A stretch of 64,000 bases of DNA from assembly GCF_002243175.1 (NCBI RefSeq), contig NZ_NDYF01000017.1, positions 1-64,000 on the forward strand, given 5' to 3'. Positions 33,739 to 42,520 of this stretch are shown here, piece by piece. A model generated the notes under the pieces. That model saw only the letters and a program-made list of their open reading frames with translations, did no database searches and was not told the origin of the DNA. How positions within the stretch are numbered: the stretch's first letter is position 1; every line of letters starts with the position of its first letter. Source of the DNA: Finegoldia magna_J (lineage in GTDB: Bacteria; Bacillota; Clostridia; Tissierellales; Peptoniphilaceae). The position numbers were made by a program, and so were the translations under genes.

Positions 33739-34479
33739 ATGCATAAACCAACACAAAGAGTTATTGATATACTTAATTTTTTAGAGACAAAACCGAAAGG
33801 TGCCACTCAAACAGAAATTTCGAATGAAACATCTATTCCAAAATCAACTCTGTTTCCAATTCTTAAAACATTAGAAGAAAACAGATTTTTGATATGCGAA
33901 GATGGCTATTACAAAATAGGAATAATGATGTGGTGCATTGGACAAAATTTCTCAAAAAGTTCAGTTATATTGGAATTAATCAAAGAAAAAATGCAAGAAA
34001 TAGTGACAGAAGTCAATGAGATTTGTCAATTAAGCATTCTGACAGGCCAGTACACAACCTACATTGAAAAAGTAAATCCAAAACAGCCAGTACAATTGAT
34101 TTCATCTGTAGGAAAGATGATCCCCGCATACGCGACATCACTTGGAAAATCTCTACTTTCCAACCTAACCTACGACGAATTGAATAAAATCTATCCAAAC
34201 GGCCTCACAGCTTTAACCGAAAATACAATTACTGATATTGATGTATTGTACAATCAAATTCAAGATATCAGAAAATACGGTTATTCTTACGAAGTAGAAG
34301 AATCTATGCGCGACATAATCTGTTTTGCAGTGCCTTTGAGCCATGGTGATGAAGTGGAGTATGCCATTAGCGTTTCCATTCCAAAATACAGGGCTACAAA
34401 ATCTAAAAAAGAAAAAATAATTAAATGTTTGTTACAGAAAAAAGAAGAAATCAATGAAATAATCAATAAATTTGAGTAG
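33739..34479 (+). CDS. IclR-family transcriptional regulator
   Basis: The 246-residue protein has an N-terminal winged helix (RVIDILNFLETKPKGATQTEISNETSIPKSTLFPILKTL) and a C-terminal IclR ligand-binding domain (GMMIPAYATSLGKSLLS-like segment, then EVEESMRDIICFAVPL). IclR proteins usually bind a pathway intermediate. It diverges from the fucose operon and shares the 184-bp intergenic region with its promoter and palindrome, so it is most likely the operon's repressor. GAAAGAG precedes the ATG, and a terminator follows directly. Confidence 0.88.
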   Translation: MHKPTQRVIDILNFLETKPKGATQTEISNETSIPKSTLFPILKTLEENRFLICEDGYYKIGIMMWCIGQNFSKSSVILELIKEKMQEIVTEVNEICQLSILTGQYTTYIEKVNPKQPVQLISSVGKMIPAYATSLGKSLLSNLTYDELNKIYPNGLTALTENTITDIDVLYNQIQDIRKYGYSYEVEESMRDIICFAVPLSHGDEVEYAISVSIPKYRATKSKKEKIIKCLLQKKEEINEIINKFE

Positions 34480-34513
34480 TTCAAAGTGAAATTTGCTTTG
34501 AACTATTTTTTTA
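34477..34513 (+). terminator. intrinsic terminator of the IclR gene
   Basis: TAGTTCAAAG (overlapping the stop codon) pairs with CTTTGAACTA and runs into seven T. Confidence 0.8.
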
Positions 34514-34581
34514 CGTGAAAATATTGCAAATTTGTTCAAATTATTGTATCATACAGTATACTCAAAATTTAAGGAGGACAA

Positions 34582-35313
34582 ATGGATATAAATAAAAGAT
34601 TTGAACACGATAAATTAAAGAAGTTTCAGATATTTAACGCAGCTCAGCTAAAATACATTGCGTTTACATCGATGCTGATAGATCATGTTAACAACTCGAT
34701 TGTAACGCATTTTTTAAATGGAAAAGGAGCATTGTTGTATATCTCGAACTTTCTATCGATATTAGGAAGAATTGCATTTCCAATATTTATATTTTTCATA
34801 GTTGAAGGATTTTTCAAGACACACGACAGGGCAAAATATCTTAGAAACTTGTTGGTTTTTGCGGTGATTTCAGAAGTTCCATTCGATATTTTCACATCAA
34901 AAGTATTCTTCGATCCGTACTGGAACAATATGATGTTCACGTTGGCATTGTGTCTTGTAACTGTGTGGATAATTGATTATATTAAAGATAAGTTTAAAAA
35001 CAGGATACTTTGGTATGCTGCATCTGTAATAATCGTAGCTGTTTTCGGATTCTTGGCAATGTATTTAAGCTTGGACTACGATTATCACGCGATAATTCTA
35101 GCTTACTTGTTCTACATTTTCTACGACAAGCCTGTGATTTCCGCAGGTCTTGGATATTTGTCGATTATCAAAGAAGTGTATTCTTTCTTGGGATTCGCCT
35201 TTACTGTGACATACAACGGAGAACGTGGAAAACAAAACAAATTGGTAAACTATCTATTCTATCCAGTTCATATATTGATACTTGGACTTATTAGAATGTA
35301 TTTTAATTTTTAA
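34582..35313 (+). CDS. TraX-family membrane protein
   Basis: The 243-residue polytopic protein has about seven helices. The TraX pattern is visible: LKYIAFTSMLIDHVNN near the N-terminus, GRIAFPIFIFFIVEGF, then SEVPFDIF and the YPVHILILGLIR C-terminus. In F plasmids TraX acetylates pilin; chromosomal homologues in Firmicutes are of unknown function and probably acyltransferase-like. AAGGAGG lies 7 bases before the ATG. It is followed by a terminator and the selU gene. Confidence 0.85.
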   Translation: MDINKRFEHDKLKKFQIFNAAQLKYIAFTSMLIDHVNNSIVTHFLNGKGALLYISNFLSILGRIAFPIFIFFIVEGFFKTHDRAKYLRNLLVFAVISEVPFDIFTSKVFFDPYWNNMMFTLALCLVTVWIIDYIKDKFKNRILWYAASVIIVAVFGFLAMYLSLDYDYHAIILAYLFYIFYDKPVISAGLGYLSIIKEVYSFLGFAFTVTYNGERGKQNKLVNYLFYPVHILILGLIRMYFNF

Positions 35314-35316
35314 TTG

Positions 35317-35348
35317 AGAACTTGCTATTTGCAGGTTCTTTTTTTTAT
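35317..35348 (+). terminator. intrinsic terminator after traX
   Basis: AGAACTTGC pairs with GCAGGTTCT, followed by eight or more T on the plus strand. Confidence 0.75.
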
Positions 35349-35406
35349 TGAAAATCTCTTTTACAAACGCAATAAAAGATGTATAATTAGTACCTTGGAG
35401 GCCAAA

Positions 35407-36426
35407 ATGTTCGTAGCAAATACTTATGAAGAACTTATAAATGTGGAAAACTTAATATTTGTCGATGTTAGAAGCGAGTACGAGTTTCAGAAAGAAACCA
35501 TACCAGGATCTATTAATATTCCGATACTAAATAACGAGGAAAGAGTGGAAATCTCAACGATTTATGATGCAGGAGATCACGAATGTGCAAAGAAATTGGC
35601 GATAAGATATGCATCTGTAAAACTCGAAGACATTTACGTGAAGTTATTGGATTTGAGTAAAAATTATAATGTGTGCTTGTTTTGTTACAGAGGATCAATG
35701 AGAAGCACTGTACTTTTTAACATAATGAAATCAATGGGGCTTGACATTTACAGGCTAAAAGGAGGATACAAAGCTTATCGTAAACACGTTATTGAAAACT
35801 TAGATAAGCTTATTAATTCACACGAATACGTAAATATCAACGGCTACACTGGTGTTGGCAAGACAGAAATTCTTAATATTTTGGAAAATTCTCATAAAAA
35901 CGTCCTCAACTTGGAACAACTTGCAAACCACAGAGGCTCCATCCTTGGAAATGCCGGATTGAACAAACAACCAACGCAAAAAATGTTCGAAAGTTTGCTG
36001 TTCGATAAGCTCAAAAGTTTTGATAATTCTCCTGTTTTTGTGGAATGTGAAAGTAGCAAAATAGGAAGAATTAATGTTCCCAAATCTTTGAGACAAAAAT
36101 ACAACGGTTCACATCATCAAGTTATGATAAATTCAAGCCTTAAAGATAGAATAGATAGAATAAAAACAGATTATTTGAAAAATTCCGATGCTTTGGAGGA
36201 TATTAAAAAAGGGATAAATCATTTGTCCAAATACATTGGCAAGAATAACTCCTCCATTTTGATTGATAAACTAGAGGACGAAGACTACGATTATGTGATA
36301 GAAAGTTTGATTACGAAATACTACGACATCAATTACGCAGTCAAAGCAAAAGATTTTGAACTGGAAATAAATAATGAAAATAGCGAAAAGTGTGCTGAAG
36401 AAATAATGAAATTTTATGCAAAATAA
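35407..36426 (+). CDS. mnmH: tRNA 2-selenouridine synthase
   Basis: MnmH (SelU) replaces sulfur in 2-thiouridine of the wobble base with selenium from selenophosphate, through a geranylated intermediate. The N-terminal rhodanese domain carries the catalytic C93 in LFCYRGSMRS, and a P-loop GYTGVGKTE lies at residues 146-154. The product is 339 residues, slightly short for the family. The start is ATG 35407, six bases after TTGGAGG; a frame from 35314 overlaps the terminator and is rejected. It acts on the product of MnmA, also in this window, and shares the selenium supply with the GrdB selenoprotein. Confidence 0.92.
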   Translation: MFVANTYEELINVENLIFVDVRSEYEFQKETIPGSINIPILNNEERVEISTIYDAGDHECAKKLAIRYASVKLEDIYVKLLDLSKNYNVCLFCYRGSMRSTVLFNIMKSMGLDIYRLKGGYKAYRKHVIENLDKLINSHEYVNINGYTGVGKTEILNILENSHKNVLNLEQLANHRGSILGNAGLNKQPTQKMFESLLFDKLKSFDNSPVFVECESSKIGRINVPKSLRQKYNGSHHQVMINSSLKDRIDRIKTDYLKNSDALEDIKKGINHLSKYIGKNNSSILIDKLEDEDYDYVIESLITKYYDINYAVKAKDFELEINNENSEKCAEEIMKFYAK

Positions 36427-36458
36427 TTCTGTATAAATATTTGTTTTGAATGCAGCAA

Positions 36459-36497
36459 AAGCAGATGCCGTATAAGACATCTGCTTATTTTTATTTT
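36459..36497. terminator. intrinsic terminator, copy 1 of a duplicated sequence
   Basis: AGCAGATG pairs with CATCTGCT and is followed by TATTTTTATTTT. It ends selU on the plus strand. A 37-bp stretch (36461-36497) is repeated exactly at 37121-37157. Confidence 0.8.
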
Positions 36498-37053
36498 AAT
36501 TATTATAATATTGATTATCTATTTCTAAAATTTCTTCAATTTTTCCTTTATCTTTCGTAATTATTGCACCTACCAAGATTGAACCATCATATAATTCTTT
36601 ATTCCCCCCCTTTAATCTCAAAAAACAATTTTTAATTTTAGAATGCTTTACTTGTTTAACGGGTTTATTTAAATATTCAATATCTTCATTTTTTAATTTT
36701 AAATTAAGATCTTCAAAAATCTTAATCAATAACTCTTTATTGGGTGTATTAATCCTAATTTGATAAATTCCATTATCATGCAAATCTTCTGTTATTAATA
36801 TTGAAGAAGATAAATAAATGGAGTTTTTCTCATTGTTATCTGTATTCAACGCGTAATAATTTTTCCTACCGTCTTTGTCGTAGTATTCTGTAACCTGTCC
36901 CTTTACTACATCTGCAATATTATGTGCGGTTTTTTGAGAATCTTTAAAATCAATATATTTTCCAAGCTTGTCTAGATTAAGAAAATGAAAAATCGTTGTT
37001 GAAATCAATATTAATATTACTACACTTAAAAATATTTTTCTATTTTTTTTCAT
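36496..37053 (-). CDS. membrane-anchored protein of unknown function
   Basis: The product is 185 residues with one N-terminal membrane helix (residues 7-24) and an extracytoplasmic domain with alternating strands and helices. It has no lipobox. The coding sequence contains a run of seven C (36605-36611 region), a potential slippage site. It has no recognisable relative in the window. It is bracketed by the two identical 37-bp terminator copies, which suggests it arrived as a small cassette by recombination between them. Confidence 0.6.
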   Translation of the reverse strand: MKKNRKIFLSVVILILISTTIFHFLNLDKLGKYIDFKDSQKTAHNIADVVKGQVTEYYDKDGRKNYYALNTDNNEKNSIYLSSSILITEDLHDNGIYQIRINTPNKELLIKIFEDLNLKLKNEDIEYLNKPVKQVKHSKIKNCFLRLKGGNKELYDGSILVGAIITKDKGKIEEILEIDNQYYNN

Positions 37054-37120
37054 ACTCCATATCCTTTTTATTAAATTATTATTTTCATGCTATTCTTACT
37101 AATTCAAAATGAACACTATT

Positions 37121-37157
37121 GCAGATGCCGTATAAGACATCTGCTTATTTTTATTTT
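37121..37157. terminator. intrinsic terminator, copy 2 of the duplicated sequence
   Basis: It is identical over 37 bp to 36461-36497. Its arms pair as GCAGATG/CATCTGC, and it lies just beyond and overlapping the end of the gene at 37151. Confidence 0.75.
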
Positions 37158-38059
37158 TTGTAAGTTATATCGTTTCTCTTTGCAACTCTTTGTATGTTTT
37201 TTTGGTGAGTTTGTAATCTTTTAAGCCTTTTATCATAGACTTTGTCGATTCTATCGTGGATTAGATCGACCTTTTCAGCGCTTTCAACTCTTTCATCCAA
37301 CAAAGTTTTGAGCTTTTCTTTGAGGTTGGTTTCTCTTTCAATTCTGTCTTCTAATATTTTGGCGCTGTTTTCTATGAAGGATTTCTTGATTTCCACTTGT
37401 TCTATCCTGTCACGAAGTGCACTTTTAAGTCCCGACAAATCAGCTTCAAGTGTTTGTGATCCTTCCAACGCTTTGAGCTTGACATCTTTTCTGATTTCTT
37501 TTAAGTAGGATTCCATTTTTTCTTGATATTCAATTATATATCTAAATCCATAAGCTTGTTTTACTGAAATCACAACATCTACTGAAAATATAGCTATAAG
37601 AATGTAAATCACGAAGTTGTAGTTGCTGTTTTTGATTTTTTCAGTGAGTTCAAGTATGTATTTGTTGGAATAATTCATCATGAATATGGACATAACTCCG
37701 AAAAACAGTGATGATCTGAGGCATATCAGCCCTTTTATGTTCATAAATCTTTCTGTGTAATCCCAATATCTTACTTTGAATATTTTTTCAATCAAATATC
37801 CCGTTATAAACTCCAATGCCGTTGCAATTATCAATCCCGAGAAAAATATTACGATGTAAGAATCGTTAAATCTCTCTATTGCGTGATCCACAAAAAGCGT
37901 GATGAACACTGCTCCAAACCCATATATCGGAAGTAATGGCCCGTACAAGAATCCTCTGTTAGTAAGTTTTTTCTGTCCAGCGCTTACCCAGATTACTTCC
38001 CAAATATATCCAAAAACTGCATAAAAGAAGAACATATATATGAAATTAATTAACTCCAT
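37151..38059 (-). CDS. putative ABC-transporter type IV (CmpB-family) membrane protein
   Basis: The 302-residue protein has five or six N-terminal helices: FFFYAVFGYIWEVIWVS, then NRGFLYGPLLPIYGFGAV, ALEFITGYLIEKIFKVRYWDYT. These match the PF06541 family of predicted membrane proteins. A highly charged coiled-coil follows (about residues 185-300). Function unknown; the family is annotated as transporter-like without direct proof. AAGGAGAT precedes the ATG. Confidence 0.78.
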   Translation of the reverse strand: MELINFIYMFFFYAVFGYIWEVIWVSAGQKKLTNRGFLYGPLLPIYGFGAVFITLFVDHAIERFNDSYIVIFFSGLIIATALEFITGYLIEKIFKVRYWDYTERFMNIKGLICLRSSLFFGVMSIFMMNYSNKYILELTEKIKNSNYNFVIYILIAIFSVDVVISVKQAYGFRYIIEYQEKMESYLKEIRKDVKLKALEGSQTLEADLSGLKSALRDRIEQVEIKKSFIENSAKILEDRIERETNLKEKLKTLLDERVESAEKVDLIHDRIDKVYDKRLKRLQTHQKNIQRVAKRNDITYKK

Positions 38060-38072
38060 TTTATCTCCTTAA

Positions 38073-38101
38073 AGACAAAGATAGGCTTTCACCTATCTTT
38101 G
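38073..38101 (-). terminator. intrinsic terminator of the pta operon
   Basis: On the minus strand ACAAAGATAGG pairs with CCTATCTTTGT and is followed by a short T-rich tail. It overlaps the last codons of the gene at 38093. Confidence 0.6.
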
Positions 38102-38449
38102 TGTTTTTGATTTATTTTTGTATATTATTGTATAAACTAGATGTATGATTATTGCAAACGCAAATGGCATATATATTCTACTAAACGAAAATTCTTTCAA
38201 ATATTTGACTATTGCCATTATGGAAACCACTGCACTTGCAACCAAATACAATCTCAATTCCTTCAAAGATGATATGTCCTCATCTCTTCTGTCGTAAATC
38301 ATTTTAGTCACGACTAATAACGATGCTACGAAAACTACTAGCATAATTCTTGTGAAATTCTTACCTGATACTGCGATTTCTACTAAAAATCCAGAAAACA
38401 GCAAGAATATGACATATGTTATTAGCGTGAACAGTCTATTATTTTTCAC
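38093..38449 (-). CDS. small four-helix membrane protein
   Basis: The product is 118 residues with four predicted helices (about residues 7-26, 28-45, 65-82, 90-109) joined by short charged loops. I do not recognise a family. It begins 1 bp after the pta stop codon and is therefore probably translated from the same message, though there is no obvious functional link. Confidence 0.6.
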   Translation of the reverse strand: MKNNRLFTLITYVIFLLFSGFLVEIAVSGKNFTRIMLVVFVASLLVVTKMIYDRRDEDISSLKELRLYLVASAVVSIMAIVKYLKEFSFSRIYMPFAFAIIIHLVYTIIYKNKSKTQR

Positions 38450-38450
38450 T

Positions 38451-39422
38451 TTATAATGCTTGAGCAGCTGTTATTATAGCTAGCTTGTACACGTCTTCTT
38501 CGTTGCAACCACGAGACAAATCGTTAACTGGTTTTGCCATTCCTTGAAGGATTGGTCCTATTGCTTCGAATTTTCCTAATCTTTGAGCGATTTTGTATCC
38601 AATGTTACCTGCTTGTAAATCTGGAAATACGAACACATTTGCATGACCTGCTACGTTTGAACCTGGAGCTTTTTGTTTTCCTACAGATTCAACGATACTA
38701 GCGTCAAATTGTAATTCTCCATCGATTGGAAGTTCTGGTGCCATTTCTTGGGCAAGTTTAGTAGCGTTGGCAACTTTTTCTGCAAATGAGTGTTTTGCAG
38801 AACCTTTTGTAGAGAATGAAAGGAATGCAACTTTTGGATCGATATCGTATAGTTTTGCAGTTTCAGCACTTACAACCCCAACTTCTGCTAATTGTTCTTC
38901 GGACAATTCGATGTTGATGGCGATGTCTGAGAATACGTATCTTTCGCCGTTTGGTCCAATCATAACCATTGCTCCTGATACAAGTTTTGTACCTGGTTTT
39001 GTTTTGATGATTTGAAGTGCTGGTTTTACAGTGTCTCCAGTTGAGTGAACTGCGCCTGATACAAGTCCGTCTACTTCGTCACAATAAAGCATCATTGTTC
39101 CGTAGTAGTTTACATCTTTAAGCATAGTTCTTGCTTGTTCTTCAGTGTTTTTGCCTTTACGTCTTTCAACAAATTTGTCTACTTTTTCATCGAAATCAGA
39201 AGCATTTAGTGGATTGATGATTTTAACCCCTTCAATGTTCAAGTTTTCTTGGTTTGCTAATTCTTTGATTTTTTCTTCATCACCTAAAATTACAGGAGTA
39301 ATGATTTTTTCTTCGTTCAATCTCGCTACTGCTTTTAAAATTCTTAATTCTTCTCCTTCAGGAAATACTATCTTTAAGTTTTTGCCTGAGATTTTTGATT
39401 TTAATGATTCAAATATATCCAT
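38451..39422 (-). CDS. pta: phosphate acetyltransferase
   Basis: Pta interconverts acetyl-CoA and acetyl phosphate. The length (323 residues) is that of the short clostridial form without the DRTGG extension. Visible motifs are KIVFPEGEE at the N-terminus, GAVHSTGDTVKPALQII, and the C-terminal PTA segment DGELQFDASIV with GHANVFVFPDLQAGNIGYK. In this organism it also connects to the reductase pathway, since GrdB-type reductases yield acetyl phosphate. AAGGAGAAG precedes the ATG. Confidence 0.93.
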   Translation of the reverse strand: MDIFESLKSKISGKNLKIVFPEGEELRILKAVARLNEEKIITPVILGDEEKIKELANQENLNIEGVKIINPLNASDFDEKVDKFVERRKGKNTEEQARTMLKDVNYYGTMMLYCDEVDGLVSGAVHSTGDTVKPALQIIKTKPGTKLVSGAMVMIGPNGERYVFSDIAINIELSEEQLAEVGVVSAETAKLYDIDPKVAFLSFSTKGSAKHSFAEKVANATKLAQEMAPELPIDGELQFDASIVESVGKQKAPGSNVAGHANVFVFPDLQAGNIGYKIAQRLGKFEAIGPILQGMAKPVNDLSRGCNEEDVYKLAIITAAQAL

Positions 39423-39446
39423 CTTCTTCTCCTTTATTACAATGTT

Positions 39447-39935
39447 CTATTTTAAAGCTTTCTTCAAAGCTTCATTTTCTTCTTCGCTTAGTTTTTCGCT
39501 ACACTTAGCGTTTGTTATGATTTTGATGTAGCTTGTAGATTGTTCTCTTCCGAAAATCGATGTGATTATAAGCCCGTTGTCATTGGCATCCAACAAACAT
39601 AGTGAATATGAAAGTTTGTTAGTCAAATACTCAAACGCATCATAGTTAACAAGTCCGATTTTTTGAAGTGATATTGCTTGTAAAGTTTCCACAGATTCCA
39701 ATGTTTTAGACAATTCTTCGATTCTTTTTTGATTTGCCACGATATCTGTAGAATTTTGATTCAAAATATCTTCAATGTCACCATCTTGTGCTCTGAAAAG
39801 CGCATCGTATCTTCTTTTGACCCTGTTGACTTTTTTGTTGACGATGTTGATTTTACGGAAATTTATCACGGAAACTAATACCACAAACACCATAAGAATT
39901 ATCAATATTGTGTTCATAGCACTAGATAGCCCCAT
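39447..39935 (-). CDS. DUF4446-family protein
   Basis: The 162-residue protein has a single N-terminal helix (residues 8-24) and the DUF4446 core: RRYDALFRAQDGDIEDILN, then QKIGLVNYDAFEYLTNKLSYSLCLLDANDNGLIITSIFGREQS and the SEEENEALKKA tail. Function is unknown. Members commonly lie near parA/parB in Firmicutes, as here. The ATG at 39935 follows GAGGAG and overlaps the end of the desulfurase gene by 14 bases, so the operon runs from parA downwards to this gene. Confidence 0.85.
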   Translation of the reverse strand: MGLSSAMNTILIILMVFVVLVSVINFRKINIVNKKVNRVKRRYDALFRAQDGDIEDILNQNSTDIVANQKRIEELSKTLESVETLQAISLQKIGLVNYDAFEYLTNKLSYSLCLLDANDNGLIITSIFGREQSTSYIKIITNAKCSEKLSEEENEALKKALK

Positions 39936-41079
39936 CTTTGTCTCCTCGGTTGATTTCTTTCAACGCTTCAATCGCCTTGTCCACTTCTTCTTCAGTATTG
40001 AAATGTCCAAATGAGAACCTCACAGCACCGATGTCTTGTGTATGAATCGTCTTGTGTGCAAGTGGTGCACAGTGAATTCCAGCTCTCGTTGCGATATCGT
40101 ATTTGTCATCTAGGATGTAAGCCAATTGGCTAGAGCCTATTCCTTCGACATTCACAGGTACTACTGGCCCTTGGTGTTCATCCAAACTTCCGTATAATGT
40201 GATACCTTTTTCGTCTTTCAAACCATTTATAAATCTGTCTTTAAGACTATTTTCGTGATCTCTAATGTTTTTCAAACCTTCTTGTTTGATGAAATCAACT
40301 CCTGCAGATAGTGCATAAATTGCAGGTCCGTTGATAGTTCCTGCTTCTAATCTGTCAGGATATTCGTCAGGTTGTTCCAAATCTTGTGAATGAGAGCCAG
40401 TTCCGCCTTGTTTCAAGCTTTTGACATCAATTCCTTCTTTTATATACATAGCGCCCGTTCCCATAGGTCCAAACAACGATTTGTGTCCAGGAAAACACAA
40501 CACGTCTATCGGCATATTTTTCATATCAAAATCCAAATATCCCATAGCTTGTGCAGCATCCACAATGTATAAGATATCGTGAGCGTGCATAATTTCGCCA
40601 ATCTTGCAGAAATCAACGATGGTTCCTGTCAAGTTACTCATAGCAGTTGTCACGCAAACTCTGGTCTTGTCAGTGATTGCTTCTTCAATCTTTTTGACAT
40701 CCAAAATCCCACGTTCATCTGCATACACAACAGTCAAATCGATAAAACCATCTTCTTGCATTTTGTGAAGCGGTCTAAGAACTGAATTGTGTTCCAAAGA
40801 TGTCGTGATAACGTGGTCTCCTTTTTTAACAAGCCCTTTGATTGCCATGTTCAAGCTATCTGTACAGTTCAATGTGAAAATCAAATTAAGAGGATTCGTT
40901 CCGCCGACAAATTCCTGGATGTTCATTCTAGAATTAAAAATCGCCCTATCCATTTTAAGTGACAATTTATGTCCACTTCTTCCCGGATTTGCGGCAAATT
41001 CTCTCATTGCTTCATCGAGTTTTTCGTAAACTATCTCAGGTTTTGGAAAACTCGTCGCAGCATTATCGAAATAAGCCAT
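39922..41079 (-). CDS. cysteine desulfurase-family class V aminotransferase
   Basis: The 385-residue PLP enzyme resembles the desulfurase-like group typified by Enterococcus EF2568. YFDNAATSFPKP is at the N-terminus, the PLP lysine lies in CFPGHKSLFG, and the active-site loop reads RAGIHCAPLAHK with a single cysteine, in contrast to the SACSAGS loop of the enzyme at 10167. It may act as a cysteine desulfurase or a selenocysteine lyase. Its ATG overlaps the stop of the cyclodeaminase gene (TAATG). Confidence 0.85.
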   Translation of the reverse strand: MAYFDNAATSFPKPEIVYEKLDEAMREFAANPGRSGHKLSLKMDRAIFNSRMNIQEFVGGTNPLNLIFTLNCTDSLNMAIKGLVKKGDHVITTSLEHNSVLRPLHKMQEDGFIDLTVVYADERGILDVKKIEEAITDKTRVCVTTAMSNLTGTIVDFCKIGEIMHAHDILYIVDAAQAMGYLDFDMKNMPIDVLCFPGHKSLFGPMGTGAMYIKEGIDVKSLKQGGTGSHSQDLEQPDEYPDRLEAGTINGPAIYALSAGVDFIKQEGLKNIRDHENSLKDRFINGLKDEKGITLYGSLDEHQGPVVPVNVEGIGSSQLAYILDDKYDIATRAGIHCAPLAHKTIHTQDIGAVRFSFGHFNTEEEVDKAIEALKEINRGDKDGAI

Positions 41080-41714
41080 TATACCTCACCTATTTTTTTG
41101 TATGAAACTTCTTCAATTTCTCTCAATAAAACTTCTGATTTGTCTTCTAATGCTGTGATTTCATCAGCTACTTTCTTGCTATCTCCAAGTTGTTTCATGT
41201 TGATTTTAGCGTTCAACATTACTGATTTCATACTAGAATGTAATAAATATGCACTTGCTAAAAGGTCAGTTATTGCATATTTATCTATATATTTTGCAAT
41301 TTGTTTTACAAGTTCCATTGCTTCCATCATAATTCTAGCAGAAGACATTGGAGATTCTGTAGCGATGATATATCCATCAGCTATCATTTTCTTTCTGTAT
41401 GCTTTTTCTTCGTCAGTTTCCTTAGGTAGTTTGTATGCTTGAAGAACAGAGTCAAAGCTTTTAGTATCTTCAACCATTTTTCCCTTTAATTCTTCAATAA
41501 TTTCAGTAAGTCTGTCTACATGACTTCTAATTTCTTGTTGAGTTTTCTCGTCTAATGCTTTGAAAGATTTCTTGTCTTCAGTTAGATAGAAACTCATGTT
41601 TCCAATACCTACTCCCAAAAGTGCAGTCAATGCACTTATAGAACCCCCACCTGGAAGTTCCTTTGAGTTTACATTTTTAATAAATTCTTCTAAAGTTTGA
41701 TCCATAAACATCAT
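41079..41714 (-). CDS. cyclodeaminase/cyclohydrolase family protein (FTCD C-terminal type)
   Basis: The 211-residue all-helical protein matches the formiminotetrahydrofolate cyclodeaminase domain: LEEFIKNVNSKELPGGGSISALTALLGVGIG with the Gly-rich folate loop, then helical repeats. In glycine and purine fermenters it produces methenyl-THF from formimino-THF. It starts at ATG 41714, overlapping the parB stop; the next in-frame ATG (41705) is an alternative. Its place next to parAB is an old conserved neighbourhood rather than a functional link. Confidence 0.85.
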   Translation of the reverse strand: MMFMDQTLEEFIKNVNSKELPGGGSISALTALLGVGIGNMSFYLTEDKKSFKALDEKTQQEIRSHVDRLTEIIEELKGKMVEDTKSFDSVLQAYKLPKETDEEKAYRKKMIADGYIIATESPMSSARIMMEAMELVKQIAKYIDKYAITDLLASAYLLHSSMKSVMLNAKINMKQLGDSKKVADEITALEDKSEVLLREIEEVSYKKIGEV

Positions 41715-42520
41715 AGCTCTAATATCTCCATAATCCTTTCTAAATCTTCATTAGATAGATATTCTATCTCTATACTTCCGCCTTTTCTTCTTGGCTTAAT
41801 TCTAACCTTTGTAGAGAATTTCTCCAAAAACCTGTTTTGCAAATCCAACAAAAACGGGTCTGTTTCCTTGGACACTTTTTCAATTTCTCTGACATTTGTC
41901 TTCTTGGATAATAGCTTGTCCAATAACGCTTTTCTCTTTTTCATATCGTCAATTGCAAGTAAACTTCTAGCTTGTGATGATGTGATGTTGCCTTTTTTCA
42001 AATGTTCCAATGACAACTCATCTAAGTTAAGAAGTCTCAATGTATTTGCAATATATGACCTTGATTTGGACAATTTATCTGCCAATTCTTTTTGAGTTAA
42101 ATTGTAGTTTTCCATCAAGTTTTTATAAGCCACAGCCTCTTCAACAGCATTCAAATCCTCACGTTGAATGTTTTCGATAAGTGACACTTCTGCCACTTCA
42201 CTATCTTCCATTTCCTTAACAATTGCAGGAATCTCAGATAAACCAGCCTCTAAGCTTGCCAAAAACCTTCTTTCTCCGGCGATAATCTCGTATTTTTCAT
42301 CCTTTTTTCGAACGATAATCGGAGATATTACTCCGTACTCTTTGATAGAATTTGCTAACTCACGTATTTTATCTTTTTCAAAATGTGTTCTTGGTTGATC
42401 TTCTCTTCTAATTATTTTTGATAGTTCGATATTAACAATCGAGTCAGAACTTGTCGTTTCTATAATATTTTGTGGTATTAAAGCGTCTAAGCCTCTTCCT
42501 AATCCTTTTTTCCTAACCAT
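41711..42520 (-). CDS. parB: chromosome-partitioning protein ParB (Spo0J)
   Basis: The 269-residue protein has the N-terminal KKGLGRGLDALIP, the CTPase/ParB box GERRFLASLEAG, then the HTH LTQKELADKLSKSRSYIANTLRLLNL, and a C-terminal dimerisation segment. ParB loads at parS sites, spreads as a CTP-dependent clamp and recruits SMC. Three perfect parS sites lie within 5 kb (43325, 44668, 46992). Its start overlaps the parA stop (TAATG), with GGAGGAATT upstream. Confidence 0.95.
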   Translation of the reverse strand: MVRKKGLGRGLDALIPQNIIETTSSDSIVNIELSKIIRREDQPRTHFEKDKIRELANSIKEYGVISPIIVRKKDEKYEIIAGERRFLASLEAGLSEIPAIVKEMEDSEVAEVSLIENIQREDLNAVEEAVAYKNLMENYNLTQKELADKLSKSRSYIANTLRLLNLDELSLEHLKKGNITSSQARSLLAIDDMKKRKALLDKLLSKKTNVREIEKVSKETDPFLLDLQNRFLEKFSTKVRIKPRRKGGSIEIEYLSNEDLERIMEILEL

